Below, one piece after another: positions 35,654 to 52,226 of a stretch of DNA of 64,000 nt (within the stretch, counting starts at the first letter, position 1; every line of letters starts with the position of its first letter). This DNA comes from Chondrosia reniformis (lineage: Eukaryota > Porifera > Demospongiae > Chondrillida > Chondrillidae): the NCBI GenBank assembly GCA_947172415.1, contig OX359200.1:6016501-6080500 (forward strand). The letters are read 5' to 3'. Made by a program: the position numbers and the translations under genes. The notes under the pieces are model-generated. The model was given only the letters and a program-made list of their open reading frames with translations. It did no database searches and was not told the DNA's origin.

Positions 35654-38600
35654 TCAACAGCACTTCTTCTTGGATGTTGTATCCATGTCAACTCTAATTG
35701 CTGTCTTGGTCCCCTCTTTATTACTTGATTTACCAGATAGTGACTTCTGATGCATACTAACCACCAGTTTTTCAAGCCCCTTCTTTACATTTTGTCCCGT
35801 TTTAGCAGATGTCAATAGGAAGTCAAAGCGATCAATTTTGTACTTGGATGATAGTGTCACCTTAGAAGACTCTAGATTGGATTGCACCATTCTTGGTTCT
35901 AAATCACATTTATTTCCGAAAACAGCAAAGGAACAGTCATCAAACTCTCGATCCATGTAATCCAGGGCCGAGTCCAACCACTCTCTTAAATCCCTACAGG
36001 AAACTTCACTATCCAAACTAAACACTAAAATGGCCCCCACTGACTCCCTGTAGTAAGCATCTGTTATAGTACGAAACCTTTCTGCCCCTCCTGTGTCCCA
36101 GAGATTGACCTGTACATGTGATATAATCTTTCGTCATCTCAAGAAACGTATATATATACAGTACAAGTTACAATATACTAAGGTAATCTAAATAAATAAT
36201 ATAAATAATTCATATGGCTCCAGGAAAGGACCTAGCAACAGAATGGGTGTATTATCATAAAGTTTAGGGTATAAAACTCATTTTAAATTAAGGGATTTTT
36301 TATTTAGGCCTCTATTTGTTAATCCTAACGATTGAGGACGCTTAAGTGTCCTGAACATTATAAATAGCGACAGAAAAGCTTTGTTAACTAAAGCTTCCTG
36401 AATGCCGCCATTTGCAAAACGATGCATTGACGTATAAATTAAGTATTATAAAGTATTATAATAGTTGCGTATATATGAACCTGTATTAAATTTATATTGA
36501 CGTATAAATAAAGTGTTATAATAGTTGCGTATCAACCCGTATTATATATATAGATATATACAGTACAAGTTACAATATACTAAGGTAATCTAATATAATA
36601 TAATATAATATAAATAAATAAATAATATAATATAAATAATTCATATGGCTCCAGGAAAGGACCTAGCAACAGAATGGGCATAGTATCATAAAGTTTAGGG
36701 TATAAAACTCAGTTTTAATTAAGGGATTTTTTATTTAGGTCTCCGTTTGGTAGAAAATGGAGGACAAAGTCTGCATATAAAAGGCCATAGGAATATAGAA
36801 AACCAATAGAAAATTTATATTGAAACCAAGTGTTATATTGATAAAAATTATCAATTGGTCAGATCACTGTGAAACCGACATATATCATGGTACATGTGTA
36901 TGACAAACATCTGGCGAAATATTGCTTAATAAAAGTTGCATAATAATCAAGATATAATGAAGAATGCAAGCTTACGATTGTGCAATCTGGTGATGTATTG
37001 TCACCAACACTCTCATATGTCGCTCCATACATATTTAATGGATTATCATGTGACGTTGCGAAAATGTCACCGCCTCGTTGCTAAAGAAGATCATCCCTTT
37101 TGTGAACCGACGCTCTCCTACAAGAAGGAGTTACCGAATAAGCGAGTTGTAGCGAAGATTAGATAAAGTGCATTTGTATACGTTCTCGTTAAGTTTGAGG
37201 CGGAGTTGTCCTTATATTGATGCAAAAGAAATTCATTAAGTCGACCGTATTAAAACTTTGGCAATTTAAGCTCTGTCTTCTCTTCTTATGTTTTTTGTTC
37301 ATATTTTTACTTGTCTGTGCGTAGGAATAAGGAGTGTTTGTTGCGATCATTATGAGAATAAAGCCTTGCTGAGCGTCAGCAACATGAATTTAATAATTTC
37401 CTACTTGATATTCCCATTCCTGTATTACTGATGAAGACCTCCGGGTTGAAACGTCCAGAATTAGTAAATTTGTGTTACTGATGTTCAACAAGGCTTTATT
37501 CTTATCCATGTGTGTACGTTTTCCATGTGTACATACAGTAGAATCTCATGACAAAATTGCTCATAGTGAATGTCTAAGTATAGTGAAGTACTTTGCTGGC
37601 TAATTACACTCAAGTACACTACATATATAAAATATTAAAATTACAATCAAGTACTACACAGTACAAGTTATAAATTTAAGAGGTCCATGTGACTATACAA
37701 TATTAAAATTACAATCAAGTACTACCTACACATGCAGTGCAAGGTACAAATTTAAAGCGATCCAAGTGATCCCTAAGATAATTAGTATTTTAATCAGTAC
37801 AAGACTTTAGTCACACTGTTTGCAGGCTTTGAAATCCTCAACTACTGCATAGAGAGTAGTAGTTGATGTAGATCATTCAATTGCAAGGTAGAACACATGG
37901 CCTACCAATTACCTTTTCACACCTTAGTATAGACTGAAGATGATGCATCTGCATGCCATATATCAACAAAGGTTCCAGTCTTAAAGGGGTCTCAGCTAAT
38001 AACCACAGCAGATTTGATTTGCCTTGTGAGGGAGCTAAGAATACCGACGGTTGGTTGCATGCATTCGCATAATCAACAGGGTTAGAGACCATTTTGTAAC
38101 TTGTACACAAGGACATAAAAGGCCAAGGCCTTTATATATGTATGTCATATGATGTCCCTTGTCCCTTACAATAATATTTTCTTTAAAATTAGGAAATGGT
38201 ATTTGCCAAACGGAATTGTAACAGCAAATCTGAAGCTAGCACCATGGATATATCGGAGGTGAATGGTACAGCATGGTTCGAACTTGCACTGTATAGTACA
38301 CTGGCAGTTGTACACTGAGATAAGGATGTAGCAGATAATGGATAAAATAGTAGGAAAACTATATCACCAAGATACACGCACATGAAAAGATTTTTCAATG
38401 AAATTGGAAATTTCTTTCATATCTTATATCGAGTAATTTTTCGAGGGTGCAAATTTCACAGAAACACCACCAGACATTCCAGAAAAATTTTCACGGGTTT
38501 TGACACACCATAGGCGCCCCTATATTGTTTTCAGAAATTATGTTAACGTATGGCTTCCTGTTCAAACAACAGTTTTGGGGGCGTCAGGTGCCCCAAGGGT

Positions 38601-39194
38601 TTTAAAACTCGAAATACTTGTTATTTTCAAAACGACATAACCAACAAAAAAGTTATGGCTGTTGAATAATCTGCCTTAAAGTTTTCTGTTATTTTTTATG
38701 ATTTTCGTGGTACTCAGCCTATCTACAAACTCCACAAAACCTGTGGAACTTTGCATCATATGAAAATTTCCCACTTTACGGTATCAAAAATATTGAAACA
38801 ATAAAACCTCATTAAAACTTTCATTCATTTAAACAAAATATCTATAGACACATACATTAAAAGTGAATCAATTTCAGACAATACTTGTCCTAGTCTAAGT
38901 AGTCAGAAGAAATCAGACACTCTTATTGTGCAATCACCAAGCAGTTGATAGGTCTGATTTTATCAGACTAGTGCTAAGTGATTCAAGATATGATACAATG
39001 GCATTTAATGTCTGATCACTTACTATGATCTTATCATTCCCAACTTGTGTCTCATATTTGCATGTGTCAATACCCGCCGCTGTAGCCTGTACTGTCTCAG
39101 GGTCAAACACATCTTCCTTTATTCTTCTGAACAGCGAGGTTTTACCCACTCCATGGTTACCTAGGAACACCACTTTGTAGGTATAGACACTCAT
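35654..39194 (-). CDS. Rab-like small GTPase, intact, two exons
   Basis: Exon 1 is 39194-39024 (57 codons) and exon 2 is 36109-35654, joined in phase 0 across a 2914-bp intron (donor ATA|GTAAGT; acceptor TACAG|GTC). The 208-residue product has a P-loop GNHGVGKTS (residues 12-20), switch II WDTGGAERF (G where Rab/Ras normally has A), NKCD, TSAKTG and a C-terminal KKKCC for double geranylgeranylation. Length and tail fit the Rab family: a membrane-traffic switch. Exon 2 and about 30 bases of intron are what was copied into units 1-4. It faces a paralogue head-to-head at 39865. A divergent Rab-like subgroup is possible; I do not assign a number. Confidence 0.88.
36151..36900. repeat. dispersed repeat family, two tandem copies in the Rab-like intron
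   Basis: Two partial copies (about 36151-36500 and 36551-36880) both begin ATATATACAGTACAAGTTAC, then TCATATGGCTCCAGGAAAGG, TTAAGGGATTTTTTATTTAG and, in the second, GGACAAAGTCTGCATATAAA. Related copies lie at about 46545-46830 and, inverted, about 54990-55170. No open frame; likely a non-autonomous transposon. Confidence 0.65.
37355..37501. mobile_element. MITE-like element with 17-base inverted ends
   Basis: Starts GAATAAAGCCTTGCTGA and ends TCAACAAGGCTTTATTC. The interior has CGTCAGCAACA and GTTGAAACGTCC. Parts resemble stretches inside each array unit (about 4020-4080, TGAGTCTCAGCAACAC with CATTTCAACTCGGAGTC; and about 4811-4874), so the array units carry older relatives. Confidence 0.6.
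37615..37770. repeat. imperfect tandem duplication of about 75 bp
   Basis: AAATATTAAAATTACAATCA followed by AGTACTAC and a CAAGTTA/CAAGGTA stretch occurs twice, near 37628-37700 and 37700-37775. Non-coding, inside the Rab-like intron. The minus-strand open frame just beyond (37877-38116) has no recognisable features. Confidence 0.45.
38511..38625. repeat. diverged fragment of the kelch 5' flank
   Basis: ATAGGCGCCCCTATATTGTT, AACGTATGGCTTCCTGTTC and GGGGGCGTCAGGTGCCCC..AAAACTCGAA match the kelch upstream region (for example 175-225 and 548-590), but with the ~330 bases between them missing. Either a dispersed repeat contributes to the kelch flank, or an old relic of another array unit lies in this intron. 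Confidence 0.55.
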
Positions 39195-39864
39195 TGTCTA
39201 GGAAGTACCAGGAGAAGGGAAGAAAAGAAACTTATAGCGAAAATACTTGGAGAGCAGCATCAGCTTTACAATAATATTTTCAGGAAAAAAACAAAAACCT
39301 GTTAAATTGCATAACTAAGAAATAGATGAACTCTGAAGACAAAATGTGCTACATCCGCACCCACGCATTCCAATATTTCTAAAAAATCTGTAACTTGTCC
39401 TTGCGCTGCCTAACAGTAACTAGTGTACTTAATACAGAATACAAAGCTCATAAATGTTGTTGGGTAGTGGAACAATGGTACCGAGTGAAAGCATGACTAG
39501 AACATCTACTTGAAACGAACATTTCGAATCTACAGGTTTGACTTTTAAGGAAGTGGAATCGCTTGGTCTTTTAGATATTTACCTCTCAGCTGGTTCAGCT
39601 ACGTCCCGACCGGATGCTCCTATCGAAAATTTGGTATATCTTCTATATTTAGTAGCTTTGTTTAAAAGAACCTTGGATTATTACTTATATAGCTATCGTG
39701 ATTTATGTATAATATAACGTAGATCATCTATGAATTTGATTATACCGAGAGTGTGCCGTCACGCAAACATTCACATAAAGTCGTATATAAACGCAAAATC
39801 ATATGACAGTAATTCCCCTAACTGAATCTTTTGCATCTTCCTTCGGCAAACTTGAGGAGCAGAT
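39195..39864. promoter_or_regulatory. shared 5' region between head-to-head Rab-like genes
   Basis: 670 bases separate the two opposing start codons. There is no coding frame of note and no clear TATA box. The divergent paralogue pair probably uses this as a bidirectional promoter; the position is inferred only from gene orientation. Confidence 0.4.
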
Positions 39865-40543
39865 ATGGCAGAGGGCAGAGGAGTAACATACAGAGTAGTA
39901 CTTCTTGGAGAGTTGGGTGTGGGCAAAACTTCCTTGTTCAAGAGGATTAAGGACAACACTTTCAATGAATTTCAGCCTTCTACTACGGGTGGTATTGACT
40001 CGTGTACCAAATCTGTTACCGTTGATAAACAAGAAGTGATTGTAAGATATTCGTCATTGCAATAAAATGACTCGTGATGCTTTTATAGTGATTTCCGTTG
40101 TCTCTGTTTAGCTTGCCGTCTGGGATACTGCAGGGGTGGAGAGATTCAGAACGATGACGCGAAACTACTACAGAAATGCAGATGTAGCAGTACTTCTGTA
40201 CAGCGTTACCGACACGGCAACTCTTCATTATCTGTATCAATGGCTTAAAGACACGGAGCTCCACGCTCCAAAAGCACTGAAAGTGATTATTGGCAATAAG
40301 ATTGACAGGGAAGATGTTGAAGTAGAAGAAGGAGTGGTTAGAGCATTTGCTGAAAGCAATAAAATTAAGTTGGTATACCGGATCTCTTGCAAGACAAATG
40401 AAGGCATTAGCAACATGATTTCCGAACTAGCTGAAGAGACTCACAGACATGTGAGCCATGGCCTAAATGATAGTGACGATATTGTCAATCTCAGTCAGTC
40501 TTCAAATAAGGAGGATGGTGGAGGTGGCGGATGTTCCTGCTGA
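39865..40543 (+). CDS. Rab-like small GTPase, two exons
   Basis: Exons 39865-40041 and 40112-40543 (70-bp intron, ATT|GTAAGA, TTTAG|CTT), giving 202 residues. Motifs: P-loop GELGVGKTS, WDTAGVERF (V in place of the catalytic Q), GNKID (G4), SCKTNEG (G5) and a C-terminal Gly-rich GGGGGCSC giving a CXC geranylgeranylation signal as in Rabs. The V at the Gln-61 position suggests slow intrinsic hydrolysis. The intron sits at exactly the same place as in the opposing gene (EVI|LAVWDT versus KII|VNLWDT), so the two are paralogues from an inverted duplication. Lies about 400 bp upstream of the DAPP1-like gene on the same strand. Confidence 0.9.
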
Positions 40544-40947
40544 TAGAGTGTCTAATATTATCTTGTGTTTTTTGATACATGGACTGGCCATTATTGTTTT
40601 GTACAGTGTCCATTCTTTATTAATTTGTAAGGATGTACATAAATTAGATTTTGAGATGTGACTTGTGGTAATGAGTTACATGAGTCACTATAAAGGAGAT
40701 CTTGATTTGCTCGACAGAATGCTCTGGTGATTCGTGATATAATAATTAGATAAGGATTCAAAAGAGATCGATTTGCACATTCACGATTGTTTAATTTTGA
40801 CACGCTTGTTTGAACTTTAACAAAATTCTTTGATATAACGTGTATATACACGCCTTGATGGCACACGCCCCGAATAAGTCGAATTATAATGACCACATTT
40901 CAACCCAAAATGTCAGCCAGCATGAGATAAGTGGTTTATGAAGTGCT
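40544..40947 (+). other. intergenic / 5' flank of the DAPP1-like gene
   Basis: About 400 bases between the Rab-like stop and the next ATG. It contains the likely 3' end of the Rab-like gene and the promoter of the adaptor gene. I see no coding sequence or clear motif. Confidence 0.35.
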
Positions 40948-47795
<6,848 letters not shown>

Positions 47796-49334
47796 CTATA
47801 AATTTATATTATCCAGTCTTATTATGATCCCATAGGACAATGCAAAGAAGATATGTAGCTGATTAAGACAGTCAAGGACCAACCACCTGCAAATCAGCAC
47901 AAGTTTTTATGACACCCTATTATGAAGCTAATATGTATACAAAGTTTTCATGTACATTTTCATTTCTAAAGAAACCTGATAGTAATTGTAAATTTCTCTC
48001 TTCTTTTATACATGACATAATCAGGATATGTCTTTCAAATTGGTAATCTGCTCGTTCTAATAAGTACCACTAAGTGTGAATAGGGTATAGAGAAAAGCCA
48101 TGAATGGAGAATTGCTGTGGCAAATGTAGTTCAGTGACAGAGCACTGGTGGTCATAACCAGTTTCCCTGCATGATTCCCAATAATTGCATCTTTCAATAG
48201 AAAGATTTCATACCAAAAATTCCATGTTTAGACGCTCAAAGAATCAAGAATCTATCTAAAGATAATTGCATCTTTCCTGTTTTCCCCCTTTATGCTCCAA
48301 TAGAAAGGTAGGGTGGAAGTCTCCACTAAAGATGGTAGATTTCTTATGAAAAGTACAGGCCAATTTTGTTGGCTATTGCATGCCACCCATAATATTGTAG
48401 TGGTTTTACACATCGATCATTATATACCACCTTAAGCTTAAGCTTGCATCCCAATCAAGTCATAATCCATGTACATGTTTATTATATGGTATGATGATTG
48501 TTTACAGTCTCCTCTATATTAGAAAACATGTTGCAGAAAAATTATATGCATGCTTCGATTAGTACATTTGTATGTACATGTGTCACCCTCTTACGTATAA
48601 AATATATAACAATTACATACATGTATAAATTATCTACATGTATATATGCATCACCATGTGAATTTTTATGGTTTAATGATAAGATAACCAAAAATTTACA
48701 AAAAGAATGCATGCATGTTCTCAATCATAATTGGTCATGCATGCATATATGAATGGATACATGCATGTGTAATGAATGTAGACACCTACACTGTGTGAAC
48801 ACAGTCTAACCTGTAATATATTCGCGGTATGCGTATTAATTTTTTTCTTTTTTTTTCTTTTTTTCTTTTTCTTTTTACGTTTTTCTTTTTCTGTTTTCTT
48901 TTTTTCTCTTTTGTCGTTAATGTAATTTACACACAATAAATAACCTTTGGATTTTGTACGATCGATGCTTTAAACAGGGAAATAGTCATATACAGTTGTT
49001 GTTCCTGTGATTCGTGCAAGGTGTATTTCTATATGATATCAATTAGCCCTTGTGCACCCACATATATATACTCGATCTCCCTAATTACACAATTTTGGTC
49101 GCTATAGAAGATAAAATACCACTTGCTGCAGGTATTTGGTTGACTGCATAACTGTATATCAATATGCAATAGTTTACAAGAGTATACTGTATGCTTATAG
49201 ATCTATGAATTCATCATTAATTATCACGAATTAGGATAGTGTAAATAACCATTGTACAATGATCATATTTGTTTGATATACTAATTCTGTAAATATACAC
49301 ACTGAAAAGGAAAAATGTTCAAAAAAAACGTAAA
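47796..49334. other. intergenic, no gene seen
   Basis: AT-rich. Contains a T-rich CTTTTT tract (about 48838-48915) and many ATGCATG/TACATG motifs. The open frames here are short and featureless. The 3'UTR of the DAPP1-like gene probably occupies the start. Confidence 0.5.
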
Positions 49335-49766
49335 TCATAGTTCTTCACATTTGTGTGTTTTTAGCATCAATGTTTCTTCTCCTTTTGAGTGGGTACTGGA
49401 TTGTTGCTGCTGTACTTCACTTTGCATCACTTTACTGAGTGTAGTAAAGATGATCCCAGGGCACACCACGTGGAGGTAGAAGTACATCGTACCCCAAAAG
49501 GCCTCCGGTTTCTCAACTCTGTTTGACACTTCCACTACTTGCGTCGTAAGAGAAGTTGCTCGGGAACGGTCCGGCGTACCTGACCGACCTGTGACCAGTT
49601 ACTAGTCTTGTACTGCCTCACGCTACGGACAGAACAAGCCCGACCCTGGCGGACCACAAACTCCCACCAATGAGAATCATCATGTGCACACAACGCAGCT
49701 TGAGAGCACTGTACACAGACTTTAGCTCATTGGGATCGGCCAGGTCGCTTTAGAGTAGGGACCCAT
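49335..49766 (-). pseudogene. possible decayed membrane-protein fragment
   Basis: G+C is visibly higher here than in the surroundings. On the minus strand two blocks look protein-like: one reads DLADPNELKSVYSALKLRC then HMMILIGGSLW (about 49730-49610), and the other VSNRVEKPEAFWGTMYFYL then HVVCPGIIF (about 49535-49440). Hydrophobic runs suggest membrane segments. A stop precedes the first block and no sound splice join connects them. Family not recognised; chance is possible. Confidence 0.25.
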
Positions 49767-49872
49767 CGATGAACTACAAGAAAAGAATTAGAGAACACAA
49801 TAAATTACCAGCATAGGACATAAACATTAATTGAGTACACATGCGCATGTAAAATTCCAAATGCAAATGCAA

Positions 49873-50158
49873 ATGTCTTCCAAATTAAACCAACCTGATG
49901 TGGCAGCCTACAATAGCTTCCTGACCGACTACGTAGTGGCACTGGACCACACCAACCTCCAGGTACGGGTCGTATAGCAAGAATCCCGCAAGTGCCAATT
50001 TAACACACAAGCAGGATTAATAGTGAGATACATCTCCAGGCACTAACCCATAGGTAGAGAGACCACCCCACTATACGAACACCGATGACCCTTCGGAAAG
50101 GCATGTACCATTGCTCGTACTCCAAGAATGGTTTTCGCATCGATCCACACCAAAGTAG
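49873..50158 (+). CDS. candidate two-exon small protein (64 residues), uncertain
   Basis: ATG at 49873 opens MSSKLNQPDVAAYNSFLTDY and continues to HTNLQ, with a good donor (CAG|GTACGG at 49962/49963). A 91-base intron ends CCATAG (50053), and the frame resumes VERPPHYTNTDDPSERH to a stop at 50156-50158. The exon 1 composition looks coding, but there is no recognised family and the opposite strand is also open, so confidence is low. Confidence 0.25.
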
Positions 50159-52226
50159 ACCTCCAGAGTTGATAGCCCGGAGGCCAAAGACTGAAAATTT
50201 CCTCGACTATTTATTAGAACTTGTCGGCGGGAAACATCGTGAACTTGGCGGAAAATCGTGGAAGCTAAATTCTGTTTATTGTTTTCGATGTCATGTTCGA
50301 GAACAATAGACAACATGCAGAACATGACCCGGCCTATTCAGCAAGTTGTTATTGTTATTGAATTTCGACTAGAAATCATTCATGACTATTCAGCAAAGTA
50401 AATCAATAAAATGAACAGTGACCCCATGAATAGAAGTTCTTAATAATTAATAAACAACCTCTGATTATTGCAGCAGTGATCTTTTATTTAACAAGCTCTT
50501 GCATGCAAGCGCATGAATTGACATATCAACCGGCATGTTTCATGCACAACACAGAACAATGTCAGGATATTTATTTAACAAGAATCGCTTTCTTTAGTGA
50601 GCATACGTAGCTATATATCTTTGGCGTAAGTACCAAATTGCTATTGCTCAATCAATTTGTGAATCCAAAATGGCCGTTGCTCAAACTGCAATTGTCTAGT
50701 TTGAGGAACTTTGGCGTTGTCCATGCCTAAACTACCCTCATTGGTAGGTCATCTTGTTTAGATAATTAGACAAACTATATAGTTCCTTTAAATAAAGTCT
50801 ATAATGTTCAGTTATATATATGTTATGATTAGCGTACATATTTTAGCATCTTTATCTCATGTACAATACTTTCTACTTGTGAGACTGAAAGCAATATTAT
50901 TATTGGAAAATTTGGTGGGTTATTAGGACCTCAGTATGACATTGACATTTGGTAAGATATCTGTTTTTGATATTAGCCTCCTGAGGTATCAAGCTCAGAA
51001 CAATTGTCAACTTAGTACACATGTATTAAACGTTTAGTTGTACAATTATATGTAAGCACGATCTTAGGACTCTGTTAACCTTTTAACAACATCCAAACAT
51101 TCTACATCCGAACTACTGATTAGTAGTCAATTAATCTAATAACTGAGGAATATACATCTGCCGACCAAATGCTCAAAGAATACTTGCATGGCAGAGGCAT
51201 ACATGTACATTTTAGCAAAGTCTACATGTACAAACTATTAAATCTAAATCTACGACATTAATCATAAAGCACACATGCAGTTTCAATTCTTATGCAACAT
51301 AATTATTATTCATTGGGCATTACAAGCTAAAATGATCTAGTGTAAATTAACACCACAATCTAAGCAGAAGAATGGACTACAGGATCAGATGTGAATATGC
51401 AATTTGATTTTTAAAATGGCAGTCAAGTGTAGTTTGCTATCAAAGACGCAACTTTATTAAACTTCTTTGAAAATTAAAGTCATTTGGTTCCCTTCTTGTT
51501 CACTTTAAGGTATTAACCACATTCTAGCAGCTTTGTAAGCACTTGTTTGTCTTGTCTGGTTATTTACAATTTTGTTGTTACTCCTTTATCAACTCATAAA
51601 ACTTATCAGACACCTAAACACTTAATCACTTTGCTTCCTAATTTGGTAAGTGCGTAGAAGATACATATGTAGCCAAATATAGCTATGTATATAGGGATGA
51701 TGTACCAAAACTTATATAGAAGTGATGTATATGGCTAAGTCACTTAAATAATTTTAGTATGCCAGTTCTGTATGATTATAGCCACATCACATTCATGTAC
51801 GTATGTACATGTTAACCATATATAGCAACTGACATTAGGAGGATATTAGCTGTTCATATTATACAAGTATGATGTTATTGTTATTGCTGAGCTTACGTTC
51901 TTTATAATGTATAGTACAAGGGTTCATGTAGTCTATTGTCTAATTCCTCTCAATGACTGTCAACTTACAATTGTAGAATAATGGATTGTTTTAAGATCAC
52001 TTGCAAAACAATTTAGTCCATTATTGCCATGGTAACAGTCTATTAAGAAATTACTAAAATCAATTTAAGCTATAGCAATAGAGTGTTCAAAGGACTATCT
52101 AAATTTTAAGTTTATTTATTCATCCCAAATTCAATAATGTTAATTTTGAGCTATAATGATAATGCATTACCGTACTGTACAAAATATGTTCACTTAAAAG
52201 CATGAAGAATTACTAATCAGTTAAGT
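50159..52226. other. intergenic, no gene seen
   Basis: About 2 kb of AT-rich sequence with no convincing exon on either strand after a G+C-richer start (to about 50330). CACTTAAATAATTTTAGTAT..CAGTTCTGTATGATTATAGCC (about 51740-51785) resembles an arm of the array palindrome. Confidence 0.45.

Noticed and set aside
1-36139. Tandem array as an assembly artefact
   Set aside because: Units differ by many substitutions, private deletions and insertions, so they are real distinct copies, although the copy number still needs long reads.
37877-38116. 79-codon minus-strand frame in the Rab-like intron
   Set aside because: No domain, signal or splice support; single copy; adjacent to repeats.
50071-50325. 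84-codon minus-strand frame
   Set aside because: No recognisable motifs and it overlaps equally open plus frames; kept only as part of the island finding.
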